A stretch of DNA of 64,000 bases from JBMDXB01 sp048594975 (GCA_048594975.1 JBMDXQ010000080.1:123924-187923); one strand, 5' to 3'; shown: positions 18,642 to 27,946, numbered from the stretch's first letter. Numbers and translations: made by a program. Notes: generated by a model from the letters alone, not told the origin.

Positions 18642-21050
18642 TCAGGATCTCCGCGTGATTCTCAGGACCTGCACCCCCGAGGGCGGCAGCACGACGGCGA
18701 AAGACACGCCGTCGCCCCCCAGCGACAGGTCGACCGGGCGGCCGTCGACGAGATCGACGGCGGTGTAGCTGGCGCCACTCAGCCGGAGCGACACGACCGA
18801 CTTCGCCTCCTGCCTGCCGTGATTGAAGACGAACACCAGCGTGTCGGCGCCGGATTCGAGGTGGCGCACCTCGACTGGCCCGGTCGTCCGGACGGGAAGA
18901 CGGACGCCGGCCCAGTCCAGCAGCGCGGCGAAGAAGCGCTCCGCTTCCGGTGTCGGGCTCGACTGTGCCGCGGCGCTGACGTACGACCCGAGCGTCAGCG
19001 TCCGGCCCTTGCCGTAGGTGGACATGACCGCGGCGGGCCCGCCGTCGGCAAACCGCGCGACCACGCGCGCCGACGATGAGATCGGCTCCAGCGTCTCCTT
19101 GTACCAGCGTGCCGGCAGCTCCGCGCCGGCGGTGAGGCCCGGCAGGTCGCTGCCCGTCCAGCGGATCGTCGTGCGGCCGCCGGGCGGCGTCTCGATGGCG
19201 GTCTCGCGGCAGCCCATCACCTCCCACAGCCCGAGGCCGGGAATGCGATCGGACGCGTATCCCCTCTCGTTATTCCAGGCAAGCCGCGCCTCCGCGACGA
19301 GCGTGCCGCCGTCGCGTACGTATTCCGTCAGCGCGCGGACCGAGGACTCCGGGATCATCAACGGATACGGGAAGAAGACCAGCTTGTACTGACGCAGCTT
19401 GTCCGCCGGCATGTAGTCGACGTGCACGTAGTCGAGCGGCGCGCTGCGCGGAAACAGTGCGCGGTGGATGCCGAGCAGCGAGTCGCGCTCGATGCCCGCG
19501 ACCTCGCCCTGCGCGCCGCCGTAGGCCGCCGCCCGCTGCCGTCCGCCGACGAAATGCGCAAGCGGGTTGTAGAGTACCGCGACGTCCGCGCGCGGCGGGT
19601 GCGCGTCGAGGAACAGGCCCTGGTGGCGATCGACGACCTGCGCGATCGCGCCGGCCACCTTCGCGCGCTCGGTGATCGTGCCGTCGAGATGGTTCAGGCC
19701 GAAGCCCCCGGATTCGTAGCCGGAATTCATCGGGTACCAGGCGTAATAATTGATGCCCTTGGCGCCGCGCGACAGCGCGGTCCACGTCCACACGCGGAGG
19801 TCCTCGGGCGTGACGGTGGGGCTGACGTTCACGGCAATCGTCCCGAACCCGCCCTGCAGCTCGCCGACCCAGAATCCGCGACGCCCCTCGTCATAGCCGA
19901 ACGAGCGCGTGAAGTCGAAGAGTGCCGCGCGCCACGGCGCGTCCCGATCGACGAACGCCGAGTGCTTCGGGTAGAAGGACGTCCCGTAGAAATCGACCTC
20001 CGCCGCCATCCTCCAGTCGTCGGACTGCCCTTCCCAGTGGTGCGGCGAGGCGAACAGCCCAACGCCGGCGGCGTGGCTGGTGACGATGGTCTGCGGCGCC
20101 ACCTGCTTGACCGCCTGATAACGGTCGCGCAGGTCCTCGCCGAGCTTCGCCACGATGAACGACTTCCAGTCGATGTAGTCGCTGTAGGAGAGGATGGTGC
20201 TCATGCGGCTCGGCTGGACTTCCTGCCAGTCAGCGAACCGCCGATACCACGCGTCGTTCAGCTTCTCCACCGAGCCGTACTTCTTCTGCAGCCAGCCGCG
20301 GAACCGCTTCAGCGTGTTCGGGCAGAAGCAGAATTCAGGGTTGGGGATCCATGTCGGGTTCGCCCAGTTGATGACGTGCGGCTCGCTCCAGAGATCCCAG
20401 CCGACCAACGCCGGGCTCTTGTTCGCCCGCGCCGCCAGCGCCGCGTAGAAGGCGTTGTCGGCCGCGCGCACGCCGGGATGGTCGCGGCAGTAGCCCGGCG
20501 ACGATTCCGGCTGGATGGCCTGTCCGTTCGACGACACGAACAGTGCGTCCGGGTGCTTCCGTCCGATCCACGCCGGCGCGGAGTCCATGTAGACCTGCAG
20601 CACGAGCTTCAGGCCCTCTTCTTCCGCGAGCTCCAGCAGCACGTCGAGCGTCTCGAAGTCGTAGGAGCCCTCGACCGGCTGGCCCGAGGCCCAGTCGATC
20701 CAGGCGCGGACCGTGTTGAAGCCGAGCGCCTTGATCTGGCGCACGTCCTGGCGCCAGGTCTCTTTCTTGGCCCGGGCGTCGCGCTCGAGCATCGGCGCGC
20801 GTGCCTTCCCGCCGCCGTACCAGACCGCCATCGGGAAATAGCGCGGGGTCTGCGGCGCCTGCGCCGCGGGCGTCGGCATGGCGAACCGCGTGAGCGCCAG
20901 GGCGGCGACGACGAGCGCGGCCCTGCGCCGGACCGCGATCTTCCGTCTACAGGCGGAAGCCGCAGAGTCCGGCAATGTGCCAGGCGGCGTCGTTGTCGCT
21001 TCCGTCTTCAGGCGGAAGTGCGAATCCGAGCGTTGCCGCTTCAACTCCAT
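18642..21050 (-). CDS. GH42-family beta-galactosidase-like glycoside hydrolase
   Basis: About 802 residues. The TIM-barrel domain begins near FPMAVWYGGG. The acid/base glutamate is E~223 in WDLWSEPHV and the nucleophile E~397 in FWVGELQGG, both in GH42 context. The trimerisation-type domain (ADVAVLYNPLAH, YKLVFFPYPLMIPESS) and a C-terminal beta domain follow. The hydrophobic leader (ALVVAALALTRFAMPTPAAQA) suggests export. The ATG at 21050 overlaps the end of the MFS gene by 10 bases, but it gives an abnormally long basic N-region because two palindromic repeats lie between it and the leader; MPTPAAQA could be an alternative start. Last gene of the ROK-SIS-MFS-GH42 operon, so a galactoside or related oligosaccharide is the likely substrate. 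Confidence 0.85.
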   Translation of the reverse strand: MELKRQRSDSHFRLKTEATTTPPGTLPDSAASACRRKIAVRRRAALVVAALALTRFAMPTPAAQAPQTPRYFPMAVWYGGGKARAPMLERDARAKKETWRQDVRQIKALGFNTVRAWIDWASGQPVEGSYDFETLDVLLELAEEEGLKLVLQVYMDSAPAWIGRKHPDALFVSSNGQAIQPESSPGYCRDHPGVRAADNAFYAALAARANKSPALVGWDLWSEPHVINWANPTWIPNPEFCFCPNTLKRFRGWLQKKYGSVEKLNDAWYRRFADWQEVQPSRMSTILSYSDYIDWKSFIVAKLGEDLRDRYQAVKQVAPQTIVTSHAAGVGLFASPHHWEGQSDDWRMAAEVDFYGTSFYPKHSAFVDRDAPWRAALFDFTRSFGYDEGRRGFWVGELQGGFGTIAVNVSPTVTPEDLRVWTWTALSRGAKGINYYAWYPMNSGYESGGFGLNHLDGTITERAKVAGAIAQVVDRHQGLFLDAHPPRADVAVLYNPLAHFVGGRQRAAAYGGAQGEVAGIERDSLLGIHRALFPRSAPLDYVHVDYMPADKLRQYKLVFFPYPLMIPESSVRALTEYVRDGGTLVAEARLAWNNERGYASDRIPGLGLWEVMGCRETAIETPPGGRTTIRWTGSDLPGLTAGAELPARWYKETLEPISSSARVVARFADGGPAAVMSTYGKGRTLTLGSYVSAAAQSSPTPEAERFFAALLDWAGVRLPVRTTGPVEVRHLESGADTLVFVFNHGRQEAKSVVSLRLSGASYTAVDLVDGRPVDLSLGGDGVSFAVVLPPSGVQVLRITRRS
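20940..21018. repeat. pair of palindromic repeats in the 5' end of the GH42 gene
   Basis: Two 20-base copies at 20940-20959 and 20999-21018 differ at one base in the centre. Each has 9-base arms (CTTCCGTCT and AGGCGGAAG, one T-G wobble) around a 2-base loop. They are REP-like and translate as FRLKTEA and SACRRK on the coding strand. Confidence 0.65.
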
Positions 21051-22207
21051 GACCGCGCAACCTTGTTGAGCACCGTAATCACCACGAAGTTGGCTGCCAC
21101 CAGCACGAATACGGCGCGAAGCCCCGCCGCCTCGGCCAGGTGCCCCGCGATCCACGGCATCAGCATCCCGCCGGAGAGCGCGACCGTGAACAGGATCCCG
21201 AACACCGTGCCGGAATGGTCGCGGAACGCCGCGCCGGCCAGGCCGAGCACGGTCGGGAAGATCCCCGCAACGGCGACCGCGGTGACGAGCACCCCGGCAA
21301 TCGCCACCGCCACACCCGGCGCCACCGCCACGATCAGCGTGGCTCCGGCCGCGACCATCGCGCTGGCGAGCACCGTCCGGGACGCGCTCACGTGCAGCAG
21401 CAGACGGCTCAGGAATACGCGCGCGAGCATGACGGCGCCCCAGTAGGCCGCGAGCAGATACGAGGCCCCCGACAGCGACATGGCCAGCTCGCGCGTCATG
21501 AACGTGGACACGTAGCCGCCGAGCACGAACTCGTTGCCCGACTGGAAGAACAGCAGGAAGGCGAAGGCGAGCACCAGCGGCATGGCGGCGAAGCGCCGCA
21601 TCGCGGAGAACGGCACGCCGTGCGCCTGCTTGGGCGCGGGGAAACGCGGCGCCGCGGCAATCGCCGCGGCGATCGCCGACAGGACGGCGCCGGCCGCGAG
21701 CAAACCGCCCAGGCCCGCGCGGGAGAGCAGCGCCCCGATGGCAAAGGGCATCAGCAACGCGCCGAAGCCGAAGAACACGCCGAGCATGTTCAGCGCCGAC
21801 GCCTTCCGATCGGGGTCGTCGTGCAGGTCGGCGACGAGCGTGTTCGCCCCGACGTTCAGCCCGCCGCCGCCGAACCCGAGCAGCGCCACGACGGGGAGCA
21901 GCGTGCCCAGGCTGGACGCGCTGGCGATTCCCACGAGCGCCACCGCCACCAGGGCGCCGCCGAGTGCGAGCGGCGGCTTCAGGCCGAAGCGGTCGATGGC
22001 CGGCCCGGTCAGCATCGCGGCGACGAGCATCGCGGCGTTCGAGACGAGAAACACCGTGCCGATGTCGCCCAGGTCGAGCGCCACCCGCCCGCTCAGCACC
22101 GGCATCACCGCGCCGACCAACGCCATCACGATCCCGAAGACGAAGATCGCGGCGTAGGCGACGGCGTCCAGCCTGCCGGATCGGGTCGCCCCGCGGGCGG
22201 CGCTCAT
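21041..22207 (-). CDS. MFS sugar permease (fucose/galactose permease-like)
   Basis: About 388 residues with 12 predicted transmembrane helices. GPAIDRFGLKPPLALGGALV is the loop 2-3 MFS signature region; GGGGLNVGANTLVADLH resembles the FucP-type subgroup. It probably imports the sugar or glycoside used by this operon. ATG 22207 overlaps the stop of the SIS gene (ATGA), and its own stop lies 10 bases inside the GH42 start, so all three are translationally coupled. Confidence 0.85.
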   Translation of the reverse strand: MSAARGATRSGRLDAVAYAAIFVFGIVMALVGAVMPVLSGRVALDLGDIGTVFLVSNAAMLVAAMLTGPAIDRFGLKPPLALGGALVAVALVGIASASSLGTLLPVVALLGFGGGGLNVGANTLVADLHDDPDRKASALNMLGVFFGFGALLMPFAIGALLSRAGLGGLLAAGAVLSAIAAAIAAAPRFPAPKQAHGVPFSAMRRFAAMPLVLAFAFLLFFQSGNEFVLGGYVSTFMTRELAMSLSGASYLLAAYWGAVMLARVFLSRLLLHVSASRTVLASAMVAAGATLIVAVAPGVAVAIAGVLVTAVAVAGIFPTVLGLAGAAFRDHSGTVFGILFTVALSGGMLMPWIAGHLAEAAGLRAVFVLVAANFVVITVLNKVARSWS

Positions 22208-22974
22208 TTCACGACCGGCGCGGGCGCCCGCTCGTACCAGCGGCGGGCGTACTCGTCGAACACGCGGAAATTGTGGTCCTTGGCGACGCCCTCGACGTTG
22301 GGGGAGACGAACGTGGTCAGCGGCTGGCCGCGCGCCGCGAGCCTCGCGCCGGTCTCCGCCACAATCGCCATCGCCACGAACACCGCCGCCATCGTCGAGC
22401 CGGCCGCCACCTTTTCGCGCCGCCCGACGTCGACCTGCGCGTCTTCGGGCGGCACGCAGTTGTCGACCGCGATATCGGCGACCTCGGCGAGCGCCCTGCC
22501 GCTCGAATGGCTCCGGCCGGCGGTCCGCAGGTTCTCGTGCGAAGACACGCTGACCACCTTCGCGCCACGGGCCTGCGCGTACAGGGCCGCCTCGATCGGG
22601 GCAGCGTTCATGCCGCCGTGCGAGAAGACCATGAGGCAATCGGACGGTCCGAACGGGTAGCTGTGGAGGAACTGCTCGATGTAGCCCTCGCGGCGCTCCA
22701 GCCAGAGCAGCTCGCGTGCGCCGTTCGGCCCGACGACGTTCGACCACATGAGGCGCGGGTCGTACAGCGGATAGAAGCCGACGAAGCTCCCGTACCGCGG
22801 GAACACGTCCATCACCGGGATGACGGAGTGGCCGCTGCCGAAGAGATACACGCGGCTGCCGCCGGCGATGGCGGCAGCGAAGAGCTCGCCCGCCTCGGCG
22901 AGCTTCGCACCCTGCGTCGTGTGAATGCGTTCGAGAAGGCGCGTCACCTGTTCGTAGTAGCGCGTTGCAGACAT
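22204..22974 (-). CDS. SIS-domain phosphosugar-binding protein (UPF0309-like)
   Basis: About 256 residues with one SIS fold. VYLFGSGHSVIPVMDVFPR and CLMVFSHGGMNAAPIEAAL are the two phosphosugar-binding loops; DNCVPPEDAQVDV and STMAAVFVAMAIV are typical of the sugar-isomerase-like UPF0309 group. It may isomerise or sense a phosphorylated amino sugar or hexose. It sits 2 bases after the ROK kinase stop and overlaps the MFS start, suggesting that the kinase product is its ligand. Confidence 0.8.
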   Translation of the reverse strand: MSATRYYEQVTRLLERIHTTQGAKLAEAGELFAAAIAGGSRVYLFGSGHSVIPVMDVFPRYGSFVGFYPLYDPRLMWSNVVGPNGARELLWLERREGYIEQFLHSYPFGPSDCLMVFSHGGMNAAPIEAALYAQARGAKVVSVSSHENLRTAGRSHSSGRALAEVADIAVDNCVPPEDAQVDVGRREKVAAGSTMAAVFVAMAIVAETGARLAARGQPLTTFVSPNVEGVAKDHNFRVFDEYARRWYERAPAPVVK

Positions 22975-22976
22975 GA

Positions 22977-23843
22977 TCACAGTACGTCCAAAGCGAGGCG
23001 CGCCGCGCCGAGCAGGCCGGCGTCCTCGCCGAGTTGCGTGCGCTCGATGCGGCACTGCGCGGCGGCGACCGGCTGCGCCCAGCGCGGCACCTCGGCGCGG
23101 ATCCAGTCGAGCAGCAGGTCGCCGGCGCCGGCGACGAGGCCGCCGCCCAGGATCACCGCCTCCGGGTTCAGCACGCTGATCAAGTTGGCGATGCCCATCG
23201 CGCTGAACCGGGCGGCGCGGCGCAGCACCGCGGTCGCGTGCTCGTCGCCGGCTCGCGCCGCGTCCACGACGGCGCGCGCATCGGGCAGCCCGGCCTGCCG
23301 CGCGATGCCGAGTCCCGCGGCCTCCGCCTCCCAGCAGCCGGTCGCCGCGTACGCCTCCTGCCAGTCCGGCGTCAGCGCGAACCAGCCGGCGGCGCCCGCC
23401 ACGCCGCCGGCGCCGCCGATGACCATGCCGTCGCTCATGATCCCCACGCCGATCCCCGTGCCGATCGCGACAAACACCACGTGCCGCAGCCCGCGTGCCG
23501 CTCCCAGCCACGCCTCGCCCACGACCGCGCCGGACCGATCGCTGTCGATCACGATGCGGGTGTCGAGCTTCTCCCGGAGCGCCTGGCGCAGGGGCACGTG
23601 CTCCGTGCCCCACAGGTTCGGGCACCACGCCGACCCGGTCGAGGGCGTGTAGATGCCCGGCACGACAATGCCGATGGCGTCCACGTGGCGGCTGGCGCCG
23701 GTGATGCGCACGATCTGATCGACGCTGTCGCCGAGCGCGTGCGCCGCCGGCAGCGTCCGCCGATCCGAGATCGCGCCGTCTTCGCTGACGCGGGCGATTG
23801 CGGTCTTCGTGCCGCCGAGATCGACGGCCAGGACGGTGGGCAT
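22977..23843 (-). CDS. ROK-family sugar kinase
   Basis: About 288 residues. LAVDLGGTKTAIARV is the phosphate-1 loop, IDSDRSGAVVGEAWLG carries the catalytic aspartate region, VAIGTGIGVGIM is the second glycine-rich motif, and NPEAVILGGGLV is the C-terminal ROK motif. The cysteine-rich zinc motif of classic ROK proteins (CxCGxxGC) is reduced to GCWEAEAAG, with one cysteine, so zinc binding is doubtful. Probable glucokinase or N-acylhexosamine kinase; first gene of the leftward sugar operon. Its ATG is at 23843, 25 bases from the divergent CE4-like start. Confidence 0.85.
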   Translation of the reverse strand: MPTVLAVDLGGTKTAIARVSEDGAISDRRTLPAAHALGDSVDQIVRITGASRHVDAIGIVVPGIYTPSTGSAWCPNLWGTEHVPLRQALREKLDTRIVIDSDRSGAVVGEAWLGAARGLRHVVFVAIGTGIGVGIMSDGMVIGGAGGVAGAAGWFALTPDWQEAYAATGCWEAEAAGLGIARQAGLPDARAVVDAARAGDEHATAVLRRAARFSAMGIANLISVLNPEAVILGGGLVAGAGDLLLDWIRAEVPRWAQPVAAAQCRIERTQLGEDAGLLGAARLALDVL

Positions 23844-23868
23844 GGGAACAGGGCTATCCTACTACCGG

Positions 23869-24669
23869 ATGTCACCGCGCGCGTGCGCCGCGTTCGCGCT
23901 CGCCGGCCTTTTGGGCGCCGCCGCCGCCGTGCAGCCGGACGATGTGCAGCGTGTCGAGGACGGAATCGTCCGGGGATCAACGGCGAGACGGCAGCTCGCG
24001 CTGGTGTTCACCGGGCACGAGTTCGCCGAGGGAGCGACGACGATCCTCGACGCGCTCGCGCGGCGCCGGGCGAAGGCGTCGTTCTTCCTGACCGGCGTGT
24101 TCCTCCGCGATGCCGGGAAGAGACTGGTCGTCGAGCGGATGGTCAGGGACGGCCACTACGTCGGCCCGCACTCGGACGCGCACCTGCTGTACGCGCCGTG
24201 GAGCGGCCCGAAAGCGACGCTGGTCTCGCGCCAGGCGTTCCGGGAGGACCTGGAGCGGAACCTGGATGCGCTGCGGCCGTTCGGCGTCCCACGCGCCGAG
24301 GCGCGCGTCTTCCTGCCGTCGTACGAGTGGTATACGCAGGACATCGCCCGCTGGACCCGCGAGGCGGGGCTGACGCTCGTCTGCCACACGCCCGGGACGC
24401 GGTCCAACGCCGACTACACGGAGGAGGGCACGCCGCAGTTCGTCCCGACCGACACCATCTTCGAGAGCATCCTGCGGCGCGAGCGCGACGATCCGCACGG
24501 GCTGAACGGGTTTCTGCTGCTGCTGCACGTCGGCGCGGGCCCGCGGCGCGCCGACAAGTTCCACCGGCGGTTCGACGAGCTGCTCGACGCGCTCGCCACT
24601 CGCGGGTACGCGTTCGTGCGGGTAGACGAGCTGTTGCGGCTGCGGCCGTATCCCGAAGGCAGGCCGTGA
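23869..24669 (+). CDS. CE4 polysaccharide-deacetylase-like protein with altered motif 1
   Basis: About 266 residues. MSPRACAAFALAGLLGAAAA is a signal peptide starting at ATG 23869; a longer start at 23842 would spoil it. The NodB-like barrel is recognisable: ALVFTGHEFAEG stands where TFDDG should be, AKASFFLTG and HYVGPHSDAHLL (motif 2 HSxxH) are present, and FLLLLHVGAG resembles motif 5. The catalytic-base Asp and the metal Asp of motif 1 are replaced by His and Glu. This variant either uses different chemistry or binds without cutting. It is divergent from the ROK operon and could act on the same polysaccharide. Confidence 0.75.
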   Translation: MSPRACAAFALAGLLGAAAAVQPDDVQRVEDGIVRGSTARRQLALVFTGHEFAEGATTILDALARRRAKASFFLTGVFLRDAGKRLVVERMVRDGHYVGPHSDAHLLYAPWSGPKATLVSRQAFREDLERNLDALRPFGVPRAEARVFLPSYEWYTQDIARWTREAGLTLVCHTPGTRSNADYTEEGTPQFVPTDTIFESILRRERDDPHGLNGFLLLLHVGAGPRRADKFHRRFDELLDALATRGYAFVRVDELLRLRPYPEGRP

Positions 24670-24738
24670 AAGGCCTGGCCCAACGACAGTCGTCACCTGC
24701 GACAGCCGCAGGGCAGCCCTTCGGGGCTGCCGCGCCGC

Positions 24739-27171
24739 CTACTCCAGCACCTTGATACGAATGTTCCTGTAGTGCACGACGCTCTTCGGGTCGTGCGCCT
24801 GGAGCGCGATCGTCCCCGGCCCGGTGATCTTGCGTCCCGGCCCTTCGCGGCCGCCATCCCAGTCGGCCGGCTGCGTCCACTGCACGACCTGCTTGCCGTC
24901 CACCAGCACGGTGATGGTGTCGCCCTTGATGATGATGTGCTCGGTGAACCACACGCCGTCTTTCGCCGGCGAGTCGTCGAGCACGTCCTGGACGTGGTAA
25001 AGGCTGCCGGAGCGGATGCGATCGGTGTGCGTGTTGTTCACCTGGATTTCGAAGCCCTTGCCCGGCCAGGTCCGCTCCATGAACTCCGTGAGCACGTAGA
25101 CGCCGCCGTTCGAACCGGGTTGCGTCATCACGTCCACCTTCAGCTCGAAGTTGCGGAAGCTGTGATTGTGCACCGGGCCGTCGTAGTACAGGTGGCTGGC
25201 GCGGCCGTTGGCGACGATCGCGCCCTCCTTGACCGACCAGGACTCCGCCGGGCCCGCGATCTTCCATCCGGTGAGGTCCTTGCCGTTGAACAGGCTGGTG
25301 AAGCCGGCCTCCATCGATGCCGCAGCCGTCTGGCGTCCCGTCACGCGCTGCCCGCGCAGCACGGATGCCAGGCTCTTCAGCCGCAGCGCCGTCTGCGAAG
25401 GCGCTGTCGCCGCCTCCTGCTCGAGCTGCGCTGCGAGCGCCTCGTTGCGGCCCCCCGCGCGCGCCAGCGCCGCCCTCGCAGCCGCGGCGGCCTCCGTCGT
25501 CATCGCGCGGTCGCGGGTGAGCTGGTCGATGTAGGCCCGCCCCACGCTGGCGTGTGCCGGCCACGCGATGCGCGGCTGCTGCTGGGCGTTGAACGCCGCC
25601 TGCCGGATCTGCGCGGCGGCCTCGACCTCGTTCTGCGTGAGGTGCGCGCCGGGCGTCAGCCGGAACACGTCGAGCCCGCGCGCGATCTCCGCGCCGTAGA
25701 TGTGTCCGTTGTACCAGTAGCTGGACCACTGGCCGCCGGTGACGAGGCGTTTGTCATCGATCGGACCGCGATCGAAGAACGCGATCTCCACCGGCCTGGT
25801 CGAGTCGGTGAAGTCGAAGATCGACACGCCCCCCTGGTACCAGCCCTGCACCATGATGTCGCGGCCGGGCACCGGGACGATCGAGCCGTTGTGCGCGACG
25901 CAGTTCTCCTGCTCGGTCTGCGGCGCCGGCAGCTTGTAGTAGCTCCGGAACCGGAGCCTGCGATCGACGATGTCGAAGATCGCGTTGCCGCCCCAGTTGG
26001 GGGGATCGCTCGCGCGGCAGCGCGGGCGGGTGCCGCCGCCCCACTCGTCGGTGAACACCACCTTGGTGCCGTCGCTGTTGAACGTCGCGGAGTGCCAGTA
26101 GGCGAAGTTGGTGTCCTCCACCGCGTCCAGCCGCACCGGGTTCACCGGGTCGCTGATGTCGAGCAGGATGCCGTTGCCCGAGCAGGCGCCGGCGGCCAGC
26201 CCGATCTCGGGAAACACCGTGATGTCGTGACACTGGTTGGTCTGCCGCGTCGCCTGGATGCCCGGGGCTTCCTTCCGTCCCCGGGCGAGACCGGCGATCG
26301 TGCCGGTCGTCAGGTCGGCGAAGATGCGCGGGCGATTGACGATGCGCGCGTTGGCCGGTGCGTCGAGCGGCACCTGGATCACGTCGATGCTGAAGAGCGA
26401 CGTGTTCGAATCCTCGTCCGGCTTCATGCCCGAGCAGCCGGCCAGTTCCTCGGCGGATCGCACCGAGCTCGTCCCGGAGCCGTAGATGTAGACGTTCTCC
26501 CTGTCGTCGGGATCGACGAGCAGCGTGTGGGTGTGCGACCCGCGGCAGGTCTGCACCGCCGCCATCTGCTTCGGTTTGCGGACGTCGCTGATGTCGAAGA
26601 TGCGCACGCCGCGGAACCGCTCCTTGCTGACCGGCGTCTCGACGCCCTGGCCGCCGCAGTCGACGCGCCCGCGCGTCTGCTCCACCGACATGAAGAGCAG
26701 GTTGCCGTGCACCGAGACGTCGCCCTGGCCGCCCGGGCAGACCACCGACGCGATCAGCTTCGGGGACCTCGGGGTGGTGATGTCGTAGGTGTTGTAGCCG
26801 CTGAAGTTGCCGACGAACAGCTGCGTACCGCGGAACGCCAGGTCCGAGTTGGCGAAATTCAGGCTGGCGCCGCCCCCGCGCTGGCCGCGGCCGCGGGCGG
26901 AGGGCGGGGGCGCCTCGTCCGGCGGCTCCGGCTCCTTCGTGTCGGCCTCCTCCGGCGGGGTCGACTCGCCCGCCGGCGCCTTCGGGTCGAAGAACCCGGG
27001 CGGCTTCGGCAGCGACGCGAGCAGCTCCATGCCCATCGCCGCCTGCCCCGCGTCGGTGAGCCCCCCCTTCAGACCCACGCGCGGGTCCGCCTTTTCCTCC
27101 GCAGCGCCGATCGCGACCGCTCCGACCGACGCCGCGAGCAAGCCGACCATCCGGATGACCGCGACCCTCAT
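24739..27171 (-). CDS. LVIVD-type propeller fused to a DUF1080 (3-keto-disaccharide hydrolase-like) domain
   Basis: About 810 residues with a leader (MRVAVIRMVGLLAASVGAVA). A low-complexity E/P-rich stretch spans ~65-100. Residues ~100-520 are an LVIVD-like propeller (DLAFRGTQLFVGNFSGYNTY, RGVRIFDISDVRKPKQMA, GVSIFDFTDSTRPVEIAFF) with several cysteines. An alanine-rich helical linker reaches ~615. Residues ~620-810 are DUF1080 (FTSLFNGKDLTGWKI, NGGVYVLTEF, IALQAHDP). DUF1080 proteins include hydrolases acting on 3-ketoglycosides. It is exported and coupled to the DUF305 gene by ATGA, so the two are expressed together. Confidence 0.8.
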   Translation of the reverse strand: MRVAVIRMVGLLAASVGAVAIGAAEEKADPRVGLKGGLTDAGQAAMGMELLASLPKPPGFFDPKAPAGESTPPEEADTKEPEPPDEAPPPSARGRGQRGGGASLNFANSDLAFRGTQLFVGNFSGYNTYDITTPRSPKLIASVVCPGGQGDVSVHGNLLFMSVEQTRGRVDCGGQGVETPVSKERFRGVRIFDISDVRKPKQMAAVQTCRGSHTHTLLVDPDDRENVYIYGSGTSSVRSAEELAGCSGMKPDEDSNTSLFSIDVIQVPLDAPANARIVNRPRIFADLTTGTIAGLARGRKEAPGIQATRQTNQCHDITVFPEIGLAAGACSGNGILLDISDPVNPVRLDAVEDTNFAYWHSATFNSDGTKVVFTDEWGGGTRPRCRASDPPNWGGNAIFDIVDRRLRFRSYYKLPAPQTEQENCVAHNGSIVPVPGRDIMVQGWYQGGVSIFDFTDSTRPVEIAFFDRGPIDDKRLVTGGQWSSYWYNGHIYGAEIARGLDVFRLTPGAHLTQNEVEAAAQIRQAAFNAQQQPRIAWPAHASVGRAYIDQLTRDRAMTTEAAAAARAALARAGGRNEALAAQLEQEAATAPSQTALRLKSLASVLRGQRVTGRQTAAASMEAGFTSLFNGKDLTGWKIAGPAESWSVKEGAIVANGRASHLYYDGPVHNHSFRNFELKVDVMTQPGSNGGVYVLTEFMERTWPGKGFEIQVNNTHTDRIRSGSLYHVQDVLDDSPAKDGVWFTEHIIIKGDTITVLVDGKQVVQWTQPADWDGGREGPGRKITGPGTIALQAHDPKSVVHYRNIRIKVLE

Positions 27172-27809
27172 TTCCCAAGCTCCTTCAGCATGCGTTCCAT
27201 GCGCCGGATCTCGATCAGCTGATCGGCGTCGACGTCCGAGGCGAACGCGAAGATCTCCGGTTCCTGCCCGGCAGCGGGGCTTGAAAACAGCTCCTTGACC
27301 ATCACCAGCGCGCCCTCGTGGTGCTTGATCATCAGCTCGAGGAACAGCCGGTCGAACCCGGCGCCCGCGGCCGCCGCGAGCCCGGCCATCTCCGCCGCGG
27401 TGAGCATCCCCGGCATCAACGGCGCGCCGGGCGCGTGATGCGCGTGCTCGCCCGGGACGTCCGCGCCGCGCGCCGCCAGCCACTCGCGCATCATCGCGAT
27501 CTCATCCCGCTGTGAGAGTTCGATCCGGTGCGCAAGCTTCTTCAGGTCCTCGCTGCCGGCGCGGTCGGCGGCGAGCGCCGTCATGTCCAGCGCCTGCGCG
27601 TGGTGGTGGATCATCCCCTGCATGAACCGGATATCGGCGTCGGTGTGGCGGGGCTCGACGGCCGTGAGCGCCTCGCGCGGGGCGACGACGCGGCTGTCCT
27701 CGCCGGGCGCGCCCGGCCGGACGACCGCGGGGCCGGCGCCCGCGCCGCTGCGACAGGCGGCGAGCGTGATGAGTGCGGTGAGCAGCGCCGACGCGCGGGG
27801 ACGGACCAT
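27168..27809 (-). CDS. DUF305 lipoprotein (CopM-like)
   Basis: About 213 residues. The lipobox LITLAAC follows a short leader from ATG 27809. Two DUF305 halves carry the hallmark metal-binding runs MIHHHAQALDM and MIKHHEGALVM, with further Met/His in HAHHAPGAPLMPGM. The family is linked to periplasmic copper or silver binding in other bacteria. Its stop overlaps the propeller/DUF1080 start. No copper pump is nearby, so the metal role is inferred from the residues only. Confidence 0.8.
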   Translation of the reverse strand: MVRPRASALLTALITLAACRSGAGAGPAVVRPGAPGEDSRVVAPREALTAVEPRHTDADIRFMQGMIHHHAQALDMTALAADRAGSEDLKKLAHRIELSQRDEIAMMREWLAARGADVPGEHAHHAPGAPLMPGMLTAAEMAGLAAAAGAGFDRLFLELMIKHHEGALVMVKELFSSPAAGQEPEIFAFASDVDADQLIEIRRMERMLKELGK

Positions 27810-27946
27810 CGGAGCGCGGGAGGTACTTTGACCGTCGCGTACTCCCGGTGTCAAGCGGGTGAACGGCCGGGTAGTGGTCTGGTTTGAGTCCTGCGACAAC
27901 GCGGTCCATGGACAGCTTCTGTAGCACGGCGTAATCGATGTCCGAT

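Noticed and set aside
27810..27946. Possible extra small gene or longer N-terminus for the DUF305 lipoprotein
   Set aside because: The lipobox leader fixes the start at 27809, and the upstream frame shows no family or ribosome site.
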